64,000 nucleotides of DNA from Nitrobacter sp051535235 (GTDB taxonomy: Bacteria > Pseudomonadota > Alphaproteobacteria > Rhizobiales > Xanthobacteraceae): assembly GCF_051535235.1 (NCBI RefSeq), contig NZ_JBPPLZ010000012.1:1-64000 (forward strand), given 5' to 3'. A program made the translations under genes and the position numbers. The notes below the pieces were generated by a model. It worked only from the letters and a program-made list of their open reading frames with translations. It made no database searches and was not told the origin of the DNA. Of this stretch, positions 55,645-63,961 are shown one piece after another (position 1 is the first letter of the stretch; each line of letters begins with the position of its first letter).

Positions 55645-56103
55645 ATGCGACGACTTTGGTTCACTATGCCTCCCCACGCGCGCAGAGGTTTGTTGAGACT
55701 CTATGCTGTGGTTAGCATCCCGTGGATCGGGTGGTATGGCTTGCAAATAGCATCTCACGGACCGCGCTGGCGCTACCTATCTACAACTTTCTGGACCATG
55801 CTTGCGGTGCCGATCGGAGGCCCGCTTCTCCTCATAGTCGCTTTGTGGGTGCGTGAAGGATTTCGCAAGCACCCACCGACGTTGAATGACAAAAGCGAAG
55901 CTAGTTCGGCCAAGCCCGTACGTTGGAAGTCAAAACGGGTGCTAGAGCAAGAACGACGTCAGCAAATGACGCCTTACAAGCGAGAAACAGACAAGAACCC
56001 ATCAACGGCATTTCTCGTCATTTCGATCATGTTTCCCGGAATCTGGATCATGGATGTCACTTTGATGTCCCTCTTCTTTGTCGCGCGGCTGCCAAAGTTC
56101 TAA
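55645..56103 (+). CDS. island-encoded membrane protein, unknown
   Basis: 152 aa with hydrophobic segments at about 18-36, 48-70 and 125-147 and a basic cytoplasmic loop (KPVRWKSKRVLEQERRQQ). An AGGGT-type site precedes the ATG. No homologue is recognised. As a membrane protein carried as accessory cargo near the attachment site, it is a candidate for a host-benefit or exclusion function, but that is speculation. Confidence 0.6.
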   Translation: MRRLWFTMPPHARRGLLRLYAVVSIPWIGWYGLQIASHGPRWRYLSTTFWTMLAVPIGGPLLLIVALWVREGFRKHPPTLNDKSEASSAKPVRWKSKRVLEQERRQQMTPYKRETDKNPSTAFLVISIMFPGIWIMDVTLMSLFFVARLPKF

Positions 56104-56223
56104 GATGTCACAAGGCCCGATTTCGGAAATTTCATAATTTTTTCTGAGAAGTCCTATTGGCGGATTTTGTCGCGCAAATTTTGGCCCGCCCCACCCCAAG
56201 CCTGCAATCTTACAACTAACAAG

Positions 56224-56255
56224 ACTGTTCGGAATTGGGTTATTATCCGAACAGT
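56224..56255. repeat. 10-bp inverted repeat upstream of small recombinase
   Basis: ACTGTTCGGA (56224-56233) and TCCGAACAGT (56246-56255) are exact inverted repeats with a 12-base spacer, 26 bp before the recombinase ATG. A further CGAACAGTT occurs at 56326 within the gene. This may be an operator or a binding site of the recombinase itself. Confidence 0.5.
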
Positions 56256-56280
56256 TCACCTATCGGGGACGCGGAAATCT

Positions 56281-56901
56281 ATGGCGAAATCACACTTGAA
56301 GCTGGTCACGCCAGCTACTGTAAATCGAACAGTTGCGCCACGCCGCAAGCCCAATGCCGAGCTTCGGCGGCGCGAATATCTGACCGATGCCGAGATTGAG
56401 CGGCTGACCAATGCGGCCAAGGCAAACCGCCACGGCCATCGCGACGCAACCATGATCCTAGTGGCGTATCGGCACGGACTGCGGGTAGCGGAGCTAGTGG
56501 ACTTGAGGTGGGATCAGATTGATTTCGCCACGGCCACGCTGGCGGTTCGGCGGATTAAACGGGGATCGCCCGCAACGCATCCGATTCGCGGCGATGAACT
56601 ACGCGCGCTGCGGAAGCTACAGCGCGAGCAAGAGCCCAAGTCGCCCTTTGTGTTTACCTCGGAGCGTGGCGCGCCGTTTACCACGGCGGGGTTTGCGCGG
56701 ATGGTTGAGCGGGCAGGCAATGCCGCCAAGCTGGGGTTCAAAGCCCATCCGCACATGCTGCGCCATGCGTGTGGATTTGCACTGGCGAACAAGGGGCATG
56801 ATACCCGGGCGCTGCAAGGGTACTTGGGCCACAGGAATATTCAGCACACCGTCCGATATACGGAATTGTCGCCGGATCGGTTTAAGGATTTCTGGCGTTA
56901 G
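56281..56901 (+). CDS. small tyrosine recombinase (catalytic domain only)
   Basis: 206 aa, FimB/FimE-like size, with almost no core-binding domain. All catalytic residues are present: R68 (HGLRVAEL), K94 (RIKRGS), H158 and R161 (HPHMLRHACG), H184 (GHRNIQHT) and nucleophile Y193. Distinct from the integrase at 62579. It could invert or resolve DNA, or be a second element nested within the island. It converges with the next gene with a four-base overlap. Confidence 0.88.
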   Translation: MAKSHLKLVTPATVNRTVAPRRKPNAELRRREYLTDAEIERLTNAAKANRHGHRDATMILVAYRHGLRVAELVDLRWDQIDFATATLAVRRIKRGSPATHPIRGDELRALRKLQREQEPKSPFVFTSERGAPFTTAGFARMVERAGNAAKLGFKAHPHMLRHACGFALANKGHDTRALQGYLGHRNIQHTVRYTELSPDRFKDFWR

Positions 56902-57197
56902 TCGCGCGCTGCGGCTGTCGCATCGATAACCACGAGATCGCCTCTGCTGCGCTTGATCGCAGTTTCCAGCCTAGCTGCAAAGCCGCTATTCGGCCCAAGC
57001 GTTGCGGTCACCGCCAATTTCGGGTGCTCGAAGGGCAAGGCCGCAACCGCCGCTCGCATCCGTCGCGAGATCGGCTGACACGGATCACGATACACGGCTT
57101 GGAGAAAGTCGAGCGACGTTCGGCTAGGGCCAATATCGACAAGCTCCCGCTCACCATCATCAATCCGGTTCAGTGCTTCATATACCGTCTCACCCAT
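56898..57197 (-). CDS. conserved small island/phage protein
   Basis: 99 aa, soluble. Contains DFLQAVYRDPCQPISRRMRA followed by AAVAALPFEHPKLAVTA, a block recurring in uncharacterised phage and island genes of Rhizobiales. Last gene of the leftward operon, beyond the candidate origin. No function can be given. Confidence 0.7.
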   Translation of the reverse strand: MGETVYEALNRIDDGERELVDIGPSRTSLDFLQAVYRDPCQPISRRMRAAVAALPFEHPKLAVTATLGPNSGFAARLETAIKRSRGDLVVIDATAAARD

Positions 57198-57237
57198 TCA
57201 CTACCTCTATCTCTATTCTATTTTTGAATGAAGAAAG

Positions 57238-57320
57238 TGAAGGGTATGAAGGGTATGAAGGTAAGAAAATCAGTTTGAATATAAGAAGGTAGAACAAACT
57301 GACCCCCCTCATACCCTTCA
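57238..57320. other. iteron-like repeats, candidate replication origin
   Basis: AT-rich 145-base gap just beyond the helicase gene stop. TGAAGGGTA occurs at 57238-57246 and 57247-57255, with a shorter TGAAGGTAA at 57256, and the inverted copy TACCCTTCA at 57312-57320, so TGAAGGGTATGA/TCATACCCTTCA form inverted arms around an A/T-rich centre. Location downstream of the replication helicase is where origins lie in some phage-inducible islands. Confidence 0.5.
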
Positions 57321-57342
57321 TTCCTCTTCATCCATTCTCCGT

Positions 57343-59127
57343 TCAAATTCTCCGCACCAACTTTCCGGCCACTATGGCGGGGTGGACTGACGCCCGGAGC
57401 GAAGCTACAGCCGAATTGACCGCAGGCGGAGCCGACCTTGGCTTATAAAACAGGTCTACCGGCTTCGATCCTTGGGCCAATTCCTCAACCTCAGAGACTT
57501 GCCAATCATCTGTTGGGTTGGTCCATCTCTGTGGACCATAAATGCTTTCCCATTTGGCACGGCAAATGCTGAGCGGCGGGAAGTCCCAGCCGTTGCCGGT
57601 GGAGGTGTGTTTCTTCTCACACACATTCCCAATCCCTTCGCCGCTATCCGCGTCAAAGAAATTCTTCATTGCTATGTCAGTGAGGGAGTATTTGAGTGAT
57701 GGGAATTTCTCACGTCCATCCGCCAGCAAGTCTTTGGTAAATGCGCGGTTGGGATTTTTGGTCTTGGCCTTGGGCAACGTGCCAGCATCGAGCAATCCGA
57801 GATACCATTGCTCCATTGGCGGCAGTGAGCGGATTTGCTGCCGTTGCAACGCCTCGCCCCTCAGCAACTCCTCGGGAATGTCCCTCGGGTGCCAATCGCC
57901 AAGGTCCATCTGCCGAAGGTCGTGGAACATTGCCTCCGCTCCGCCCTCAGCGATTTGCCGATGTAGAGCGGTGAAGTAGGGCTTATCCCGCAGACGCTTC
58001 TTGCTCACTTCCATTGCCGCATAACGCCGCTCAAACCGTCCAGCGGGAATGACCCACCCTGGCTCAGCCAGCATCACGATATGCAGGCAATTGCGGACTT
58101 GAAATCGGCCGATGCCTTTCGGTTCAATGTCGATCACCGGCTCCGTGATCATTTCCTGCAGGCGACCAAGGCAGCGTTTGTAATCGTTGCCATCGCCCCA
58201 CTGCGCTTCGTCAGCAAGCAACAGCACACAATCTTGCAGATGCGCGTTGAACCTGCCGACGAGGGTCTCACTGCTACTCGCTTGGTATGCGTGAAGGCCG
58301 AAGATCCGTTGCAACACGCGGCCAAGCGTGCCCTTGCCGACGCCCTTCTCGCCCATGAACACTAGCACGACCTCGGCTTGCCGATCGGGGTGTTGAATTG
58401 CCCATGCAATCCAGCGGATGACATAGTCCGCATAGATCGGATTGCCCTTCGCCAACACGTCCTCAATGTGCTGGCGGATCAATCCCCAATCACCCGCCAC
58501 CGGTTCAACGCCCCAGCAACGCCAGAGATTGAGACAGCCTTCAATCGCCATCGGCCCGCCCGGCTCGAATACAACACTGCGATATTGCCTGCGGTCGCGA
58601 TGCCCAAGCCACCAAGGCGCCAGTGGCTTGCGGCTTGTTTCGCCATCCTCGTTCGTAACCGACACAAAACGGTTCGAGTATTGCAGCAGGAAGTCGTTCT
58701 TCTTATGATACGTCAAAGTTAGCTTGCTGCGATCAAGCACCGATGGCGTCCAGCTGGCGATAACCGTTTTGCCGCCAACATCATCAATGACCGCGTGATG
58801 GTTGTTCATTTCCTCAAGATACTGGTCCGTTGTCGATCTTGCGGGAAGCTGCTGCGGAGCCGCTACCGGCTGATCGGTCAGCGGAACACTTACCGCTGAC
58901 CGAGGTTTAGCCGAAGCCACATCGAATTGTTCTCCAACACCTTTGGCCCTTGCCTTCGCAAACAAATCCTCCGCTTTGGCTCTGGCCTGCGGCCCGAACC
59001 TCTCGCCAACAGCGTCGCAGATTTCGTGCTGTTCGTCAGCGGTTGCTCCGGCTTTGCTGGCAACGAGGGCTAGGACGCGCGGCAACCATTCCGGCGATTG
59101 CTGTGCAGCAGCGTTCTCACTCGTCAT
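57343..59127 (-). CDS. replication helicase, DUF5906/D5-like
   Basis: 594 aa. A superfamily 3-type ATPase: Walker A MGEKGVGKGTLGR and Walker B CVLLLADEAQWG, with downstream NCLHIVMLAEPGWVIP and a conserved RFERRY arginine motif. The N-terminal ~100 residues are a helical region and no archaeo-eukaryotic primase domain is recognised, so it looks like helicase alone. Expected to unwind the element's own origin. The ATG overlaps the preceding 114-aa gene by 11 bases; an extension further upstream overlaps other genes. Confidence 0.87.
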   Translation of the reverse strand: MTSENAAAQQSPEWLPRVLALVASKAGATADEQHEICDAVGERFGPQARAKAEDLFAKARAKGVGEQFDVASAKPRSAVSVPLTDQPVAAPQQLPARSTTDQYLEEMNNHHAVIDDVGGKTVIASWTPSVLDRSKLTLTYHKKNDFLLQYSNRFVSVTNEDGETSRKPLAPWWLGHRDRRQYRSVVFEPGGPMAIEGCLNLWRCWGVEPVAGDWGLIRQHIEDVLAKGNPIYADYVIRWIAWAIQHPDRQAEVVLVFMGEKGVGKGTLGRVLQRIFGLHAYQASSSETLVGRFNAHLQDCVLLLADEAQWGDGNDYKRCLGRLQEMITEPVIDIEPKGIGRFQVRNCLHIVMLAEPGWVIPAGRFERRYAAMEVSKKRLRDKPYFTALHRQIAEGGAEAMFHDLRQMDLGDWHPRDIPEELLRGEALQRQQIRSLPPMEQWYLGLLDAGTLPKAKTKNPNRAFTKDLLADGREKFPSLKYSLTDIAMKNFFDADSGEGIGNVCEKKHTSTGNGWDFPPLSICRAKWESIYGPQRWTNPTDDWQVSEVEELAQGSKPVDLFYKPRSAPPAVNSAVASLRASVHPAIVAGKLVRRI

Positions 59128-59461
59128 CGAAGCCGCCCCAAATTCCGAGCCCGCACGGATCAAGCATCCGGCGCTGCCTTCGATCCGCCTCCCGATCGCG
59201 AAGCCCTTGCCAATACTGACTCTCTGCGACGGCCATGTTGATCTGCACCGTTTCAGCCCGCACGGACACTGTTCTCGGCTTGCCGTTCTCAGCGTTGGGA
59301 TCGCGGGGCGACACAACCACATCCGCGTCACGGATCACTCGGCCTTCACTCGCCACAACCGCGACCGCAGGTTTGGGCTTCGGCGGCGGCGGCTCGAATT
59401 GCGCCAGCAAGGCATCAATCTCCGCGTGCAGTTCTGCTTTCCGTTCTGGTGTAAGGGCCAT
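59117..59461 (-). CDS. small island protein upstream of helicase
   Basis: 114 aa, helical start (MALTPERKAELHAEIDALLAQF), a Pro-rich linker (PPPPKPKPA) and a charged C-terminus ending in GLGIWGGFDDE. AGGAGG seven bases before the ATG. It overlaps the helicase start by 11 bases, so translation is coupled; it may be a helicase loader or accessory factor, which is inference only. Confidence 0.68.
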   Translation of the reverse strand: MALTPERKAELHAEIDALLAQFEPPPPKPKPAVAVVASEGRVIRDADVVVSPRDPNAENGKPRTVSVRAETVQINMAVAESQYWQGLRDREADRRQRRMLDPCGLGIWGGFDDE

Positions 59462-59607
59462 CACCGTTCCTCCTTCCGCTGCGCCAGCTTCACAATCAAC
59501 GCCTGAGTTACAGCCATCGATTGCACAGTCGCTTGCAACGTCGCCGCAACCGCCTGTCCCAATTCTGTTTTCGATTCCCGGCTCCATTCTCCAAACGGCT
59601 TTCGCAT
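59461..59607 (-). CDS. 48-aa island peptide
   Basis: MRKPFGEWSRESKTELGQAV followed by a single amphipathic helix to KLAQRKEER. The stop shares one base with the next ATG (TGATG), so it belongs to the operon. Function unknown; the helix could be a coiled-coil or DNA-binding accessory. Confidence 0.55.
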   Translation of the reverse strand: MRKPFGEWSRESKTELGQAVAATLQATVQSMAVTQALIVKLAQRKEER

Positions 59608-59610
59608 GGC

Positions 59611-59853
59611 TCACTTCCCTGCCATCGGATTTCGACGGCGGCCGTCCGCAATAATGTCCGCGTCAACGCCATCGGTTGCCCGCGTCATCGCCTCAACAGC
59701 CGTACGCGGCAGCGACATACGCGCCGTTGGATCATACGGCGGCGGCTTTGGCGCAACGTCGGCCGCGGTGAGGTTGATGCCCAGCCGAAGCTCTATGGCT
59801 CGCAGCCGCATTTCCATTTGTTCAAGACACTTTTCAACATCGGCCATGTTCAT
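59611..59853 (-). CDS. 80-aa island protein
   Basis: An acidic amphipathic helix (MADVEKCLEQMEMRLRAIEL) followed by a proline-rich, basic C-terminus. GAGAGGG precedes the ATG; a second ATG two codons in is possible. Three bases before the 48-aa gene. No family recognised. Confidence 0.6.
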   Translation of the reverse strand: MNMADVEKCLEQMEMRLRAIELRLGINLTAADVAPKPPPYDPTARMSLPRTAVEAMTRATDGVDADIIADGRRRNPMAGK

Positions 59854-59856
59854 CGC

Positions 59857-60123
59857 TCAGCCCTCTCCACCGCCATGACGGCCCTGCGAGCCGCGATCAT
59901 GCACGGTTGGTTTCATGGTCAACGCGCGTTCGTTGCCGAGCGGAGCTTGTGGCATCGTTCCTGCCACCAGCTTGCCAGCGGCGCTGTTCGTCAACACGAC
60001 TTGCTGCCCGATCTGGCTTGCGCCTCCGGGCCGGATTTTGTCGCTGGTTGGTGAACCGGTGCGAACTGGCGGGCTCACATTCACGCGGGAGCCAATGCCA
60101 CCGCCGCTCTTTGCTTTGCTCAT
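59857..60123 (-). CDS. 88-aa conserved island/phage protein
   Basis: A glycine/serine-rich, basic, low-complexity protein opening MSKAKSGGGIGSRVNV and with GGASQIGQQVVLTNSAAGKL. Short proteins of this kind occur in small replication clusters of Rhizobiales islands; role unknown. Three bases separate its stop from the next ATG. Confidence 0.62.
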   Translation of the reverse strand: MSKAKSGGGIGSRVNVSPPVRTGSPTSDKIRPGGASQIGQQVVLTNSAAGKLVAGTMPQAPLGNERALTMKPTVHDRGSQGRHGGGEG

Positions 60124-60157
60124 CGTTATGTTTCCTTTTCAATGTTTGGGATTGGGG

Positions 60158-60412
60158 TTAAGGGCCGCCGATCGAACTGGTCGCCAGTTCTGCAAGCGTC
60201 ATGATAGGAATGCCGCCCATCGCAGCGGACGCGGCTTCATCAAGCGGCCTCATGTTCGTAAAATTAAATGCGCGACAGAGCGCGGGCCATACAACGTCGC
60301 CGGGGAGCCGATTTTCCTCGCTATCCGCGATACAGGTGCCGCGACCAAATGTGGTGTAGGCGCCGCCTTGCGGGCTGCCGACAACAGTGGCGATCAAGAT
60401 ATAACGTGCCAA
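60158..60412 (-). CDS. 84-aa island protein with TTG start
   Basis: MARYILIATVVGSPQGG with a compact globular composition and two cysteines; no family recognised. The start is TTG directly after the stop of the preceding gene; AGGAGG eight bases before it makes this start convincing. Part of the leftward operon. Confidence 0.6.
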   Translation of the reverse strand: MARYILIATVVGSPQGGAYTTFGRGTCIADSEENRLPGDVVWPALCRAFNFTNMRPLDEAASAAMGGIPIMTLAELATSSIGGP

Positions 60413-60682
60413 CTACATATCCTCCTCAATATCGAGCACCGGATTTAGCAACTGCATGATCGCGTTTTGGCGGGCTCGCTTGTCCGGGCAGTGCTTTGCG
60501 ACACAGTGCAACATCAGGGATATGTTCAATCGAGCCATTTCAATCTGAGTGCTGGTTGGCGGCGTGCGCTTCCATTCCTCAAACATTTCCTCGGCGTCGT
60601 TCCACCGTTGGCCACACGAACACTCCGGCCACGTCGTGCAGCGGCCATATAGCAAGCGCTTCAAATCTTCATTCGAGATCAT
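60413..60682 (-). CDS. 89-aa island protein
   Basis: Soluble, helical, opening MISNEDLKRLLYGRCTTWPE with a CxC (ECSCG) and a later LHCVAKHC that could bind a metal. Starts inside the 3' end of the preceding gene (14-base overlap). No homologue recognised. Confidence 0.62.
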   Translation of the reverse strand: MISNEDLKRLLYGRCTTWPECSCGQRWNDAEEMFEEWKRTPPTSTQIEMARLNISLMLHCVAKHCPDKRARQNAIMQLLNPVLDIEEDM

Positions 60683-60953
60683 CTGCGGCTCCCGTTGCTT
60701 CGGAATCGGCAGCGGCCCTAAGCGCCCGAGCCGACACCGCGCCCGGAACGAGGCAGGCTTCCATATCGGGTAGCTCGTTCACATCGATACCGAGCTGCGG
60801 CTCCGGACCGGTGGGATCGACGCCGTATGAGGATGCGGGTAAGTCGTGGCCCCACGGTTTTACCGTCGCGCCGGTGACCGCAATGGATGGCTTGTCGCTG
60901 TGTTGGGACGCTCTGGCTTCGATCTCGAAATACGTGCGGGGTTCGTCTGTCAT
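60669..60953 (-). CDS. 94-aa island protein
   Basis: MTDEPRTYFEIEARASQHSD onward, acidic, with no known domain. The ATG overlaps the stop of the preceding zinc-ribbon gene by four bases (ATGA). The open frame extends upstream but that would run through the neighbour. Confidence 0.62.
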   Translation of the reverse strand: MTDEPRTYFEIEARASQHSDKPSIAVTGATVKPWGHDLPASSYGVDPTGPEPQLGIDVNELPDMEACLVPGAVSARALRAAADSEATGAADDLE

Positions 60954-61108
60954 GATGCGCGGGATTCCTCTTGCTGCTGTTCGCGGAATCGCTTCACGGC
61001 TTCCCGCCGTTCGGTGGCGAAGTGGGCGTCTGAGCATTCCCTGCAACAGCATTTTTGACGGTTCGAATAGGGAATGAAGTCGCAGCCGCACGTTAGGCAT
61101 TGCTTCAT
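60950..61108 (-). CDS. 52-aa zinc-ribbon protein
   Basis: MKQCLTCGCDFIPYSNRQKC with CREC following: two CxxC-type knuckles, then a basic helix (KRFREQQQEESR). Likely binds zinc and perhaps nucleic acid. First gene after a 156-base gap (61109-61264) in the leftward operon; the gap may hold a promoter. Confidence 0.65.
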   Translation of the reverse strand: MKQCLTCGCDFIPYSNRQKCCCRECSDAHFATERREAVKRFREQQQEESRAS

Positions 61109-61264
61109 CGGCAAATCTCCATTGTATGAAAATAATCCTAACATACTCTGGCAGAAATGTCAACTATATCAATAACTTGTCTAGAGCTGAGCTATTCCGT
61201 ACCCGCACAGCCAACGAAAAGGCCGCCGAAGCGCGGCCTCAAATTCGCGACGTGTTGATGGTGA

Positions 61265-61702
61265 TTAGTTGGTCCGCCTCGACTTCTTACGCTTCAACTT
61301 CGGTCGATGATCAAGCGAGCGGATGTGTTTGAAGGCAGCCTCTAGAGACAAATGCGAACTGATGGTTCGTAATCTCTCAAGTTCTTGCCGAACCTCAGTT
61401 TCATGGTTCGCCAACGTCCTGCATTTCTGCCCCCATCGAACAGTGAAGGGAAAATGACTTATGACGTAGGCTTCAAGCTCGCCATGCTTTAGCTGGGCCT
61501 TGGCAGCGTTTAGGTTTTTGCCGATGCTGATTGCCTTCTCAACGGCGGTGAGCGCAGCGCGTTGAAGCTCGGCATAGTCCGCGTTGATCTCGGCCGCAAG
61601 CTCTGTAAGCGTTGGCTGTGGTGGCGGGATCACAATCAATTCCCGCTGTGGCGATGCGATCGGAAACATTGCAGCCAAGAGTTTGATGACAGTATCGCTC
61701 AT
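61265..61702 (-). CDS. DUF3102-like island protein
   Basis: 145 aa, mostly helical. AVEKAISIGKNLNAAKAQLK and HGELEAYVISHFPFTVRWGQ fit the pattern of DUF3102-type proteins found in phages and plasmids, and the tail is strongly basic (KLKRKKSRRTN). Probably a DNA-associated accessory factor. Its ATG overlaps the excisionase stop by four bases. Confidence 0.62.
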   Translation of the reverse strand: MSDTVIKLLAAMFPIASPQRELIVIPPPQPTLTELAAEINADYAELQRAALTAVEKAISIGKNLNAAKAQLKHGELEAYVISHFPFTVRWGQKCRTLANHETEVRQELERLRTISSHLSLEAAFKHIRSLDHRPKLKRKKSRRTN

Positions 61703-61884
61703 CGCGCCGCCCCTTCCAGCTTGCGCTCCAATGCCACCAAAGGCACCCTGAGCAGCCGACCAATCCGCACGGTAGGGATGTCACCACGCTGTGCCGCTTT
61801 GTAGCTGGCATTGCGGCTGAGTCCGAAAAACTCCCTGCCCGCCTCCGGCACAGTGAGCGTTTTCCTTTCGTGTTCCATTTTCAT
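61699..61884 (-). CDS. excisionase-type HTH protein (AlpA/HTH_17-like)
   Basis: 61 aa: TLTVPEAGREFFGLSRNASY then QRGDIPTVRIGRLLRVPLVALERKL, the MerR/AlpA-type winged helix used by excisionases and island regulators. First gene of the leftward operon, divergent from the integrase operon across 106 bases (61885-61990), which contain the palindrome TACATGTA at 61937. This is the expected switch region between integration and excision/replication. Confidence 0.82.
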   Translation of the reverse strand: MKMEHERKTLTVPEAGREFFGLSRNASYKAAQRGDIPTVRIGRLLRVPLVALERKLEGAAR

Positions 61885-61990
61885 AAGTCACCTTGGGTTT
61901 GTGAGCGAACACGGACACGATGATACTGGCAATGCCTACATGTAATGGATAAGGTACGATCCAATACATGATCCGTTGCAAAAAGCGCCA

Positions 61991-62575
61991 ATGCCCAGTC
62001 TCATTTTCGATTTCAAATGGTATAAAGACAGCAAGGGATATCGGCTGGTTTCGGCTCCACGATTGAAAGCGGGGCAGAACATCGTGGATCGCGCGGCGGC
62101 GGACATTCAGCCTGCTCGGATCGTTCGTAATGGCGGAAGGCTGGCGCCCTGTCAGCCTATGAAAATCGAAAAGCTATTCGAACGATTTTCGAGACTGACC
62201 ACAGCGGAGCAGATTTTGAAATTCGTTGAGACATACGGCCCGCTAACTGCGCAGGGGCTCCGCGGAAAAGGAGACGTTGTGCTTGATGTGCTCGATGAGG
62301 CTGAGCATATGCGGAGGGGCGTGAGCAAGGCGCTAGGGAAACTCAATGTTGCAATCGACACCCTGCACGGCGAGACGCGATTGACGGTTAGTCCCGCAAG
62401 CTTGCTAGACGCGATCTGGCTTCAATTCGCTCAGGCGAACGTCCCCTCTAGGGAATGCCCGCAATGCAACAAGCGGTTTTTGTTCGGAGCCGCTGCGGGT
62501 CTCAGGAAAGATGCGAAGTTTTGTTCGTCGGACTGTCAGAAACGATATAACAGCCTCAAGCGAAGTCGGCGGTGA
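61991..62575 (+). CDS. zinc-ribbon protein cotranscribed with integrase
   Basis: 194 aa. The N-terminal ~140 residues match no family I know. The C-terminus is CPQCNKRFLFGAAAGLRKDAKFC then SSDCQKRYNSLKRSR, a four-cysteine zinc finger resembling CGNR-type DNA-binding ends. ATG chosen over a TTG five codons upstream. It ends three bases before the integrase and may repress or direct the element's switch. Confidence 0.65.
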   Translation: MPSLIFDFKWYKDSKGYRLVSAPRLKAGQNIVDRAAADIQPARIVRNGGRLAPCQPMKIEKLFERFSRLTTAEQILKFVETYGPLTAQGLRGKGDVVLDVLDEAEHMRRGVSKALGKLNVAIDTLHGETRLTVSPASLLDAIWLQFAQANVPSRECPQCNKRFLFGAAAGLRKDAKFCSSDCQKRYNSLKRSRR

Positions 62576-62578
62576 CAC

Positions 62579-63709
62579 ATGGCCTCGGTACGCAAGCGCA
62601 CCTGGACAGCCCCAAGCGGTGAAACCAAGACGGCTTGGATGGTGGACTATGCTGACAGCCGTGGTGATCGACAGCGAAAGCATTTCCCCACGAAGAAGGC
62701 AGCCGATGCATTCCGCATCAGTGTTGAGGGGCAATTACAGACCGGCATCTATCGGCCCGACGCGAGCAAGCTAACAATGCAGAAGGCGGCGGAGAGTTTC
62801 CTAGAACGATGCAAGGGCAGGCACGCCCGCGACGAGCGAATGACGCGCAAGATGCTGGTGGTCTACACCGGCCACGTCAACAATCACATCCTGCACCGTG
62901 AGCGTGGCGTTGCGGCTTGGAAACTATCGCAATTAACCGCCAAAGCCGTTGGCGAGTTTCGGGATCGGCTTCGGACGGCGGGCGTGAGTGTGCCAACAAC
63001 GCGCAAAATCCTCTCAACCCTGCATGGCATTATTGAACACGCGGTCTCTCAAGATTGGATTGCCACGAATGCAGCGCAGGGAGTCAGGGTGATCGGCAGC
63101 CGAAGCGAAGGCTCTAAGAAAGTTGTGCCACCGCCAAAGGAAGCTATGCGGGCACTACTCGCCAACGCCGCTGACGACGATTTGCGGCTCAAGCTGATCT
63201 TCGCCGCATCCACAGGCGCAAGGGCTGGTGAGCAATGGGCTGCGAAATGGGACGATGTGGACTTTGATAAGAGCGAGTTGAATATTCGAGCCCGCGTTGA
63301 CGCCTATGGCGAGGAAGGCGCACCCAAGAGCGCAGCAGGGGTGCGCACGGTACCGCTATCGGATCAATTGATGTCGGCGCTCAAGGCTTGGAAGCTGCGC
63401 TCGAAGTTCTCAAAGCCCAGCGATCTAATCTTTCCCAACAAGCAAGGCAGGCACACCAGCCACGACAACTTAGTGAAGCGTCGTTTCCTTCCCCTATTCG
63501 CCGGGCTCGGCCTTGAGCGATTCAACTGGCATGGGCTCCGGCACTTCGCCATATCGTGTTGGATCGAAGCGGGCATGTCCCCAAAGACTGTGCAAACTTT
63601 TGCGGGCCACGCATCGCTCCAAGTCACGATGGATCGCTACGGCCATCTATTCCCCAGCGACAGCCATAAGCGGGCAATGGATCAAATCGCCAAGGGACTT
63701 TTCAGCTAG
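62579..63709 (+). CDS. int: tyrosine-type site-specific integrase
   Basis: 376 aa. N-terminal arm-binding domain (~1-60), SAM-like core-binding domain (~65-165) and catalytic domain with R215 (TGARAGEQ), K250, H318 and R321 (WHGLRHFAIS), H344 (GHAS) and Y354 (DRYGHLF). Complete and probably active. Its stop is 175 bases from the attachment repeat, pointing at the tRNA, the usual island arrangement. It should catalyse insertion and, with the HTH excisionase, excision. Confidence 0.94.
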   Translation: MASVRKRTWTAPSGETKTAWMVDYADSRGDRQRKHFPTKKAADAFRISVEGQLQTGIYRPDASKLTMQKAAESFLERCKGRHARDERMTRKMLVVYTGHVNNHILHRERGVAAWKLSQLTAKAVGEFRDRLRTAGVSVPTTRKILSTLHGIIEHAVSQDWIATNAAQGVRVIGSRSEGSKKVVPPPKEAMRALLANAADDDLRLKLIFAASTGARAGEQWAAKWDDVDFDKSELNIRARVDAYGEEGAPKSAAGVRTVPLSDQLMSALKAWKLRSKFSKPSDLIFPNKQGRHTSHDNLVKRRFLPLFAGLGLERFNWHGLRHFAISCWIEAGMSPKTVQTFAGHASLQVTMDRYGHLFPSDSHKRAMDQIAKGLFS

Positions 63710-63847
63710 AACAGTGAGCGAACAACTCGCTGGTTCATGTGCCATCTATGTGCCACGCACTCGCGGGCACGACGAAGGACGACACGGTAACCCGTTGGTT
63801 TTGCAAGGCATTCGCTGGCACCACGAATATGCCCGGCTTAGAAACGA

Positions 63848-63882
63848 TTTCGCCCGCTAAGCCGTTGACCTAGCGGGCGAAA
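63848..63882. terminator. bidirectional hairpin between integrase and tRNA-fMet
   Basis: TTTCGCCCGCTA and TAGCGGGCGAAA form a perfect 12-bp stem with an 11-base loop, two bases from the tRNA CCA end. It can stop both integrase (rightward) and tRNA (leftward) transcripts; the U-tracts are short. It replaces the terminator lost to the far end by integration. Confidence 0.68.
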
Positions 63883-63884
63883 TT

Positions 63885-63961
<77 letters not shown>

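Noticed and set aside
57238..57320. Short repeats considered as a CRISPR array
   Set aside because: Units are 9 bp without spacers of constant length, and no cas genes occur; they fit iterons better.
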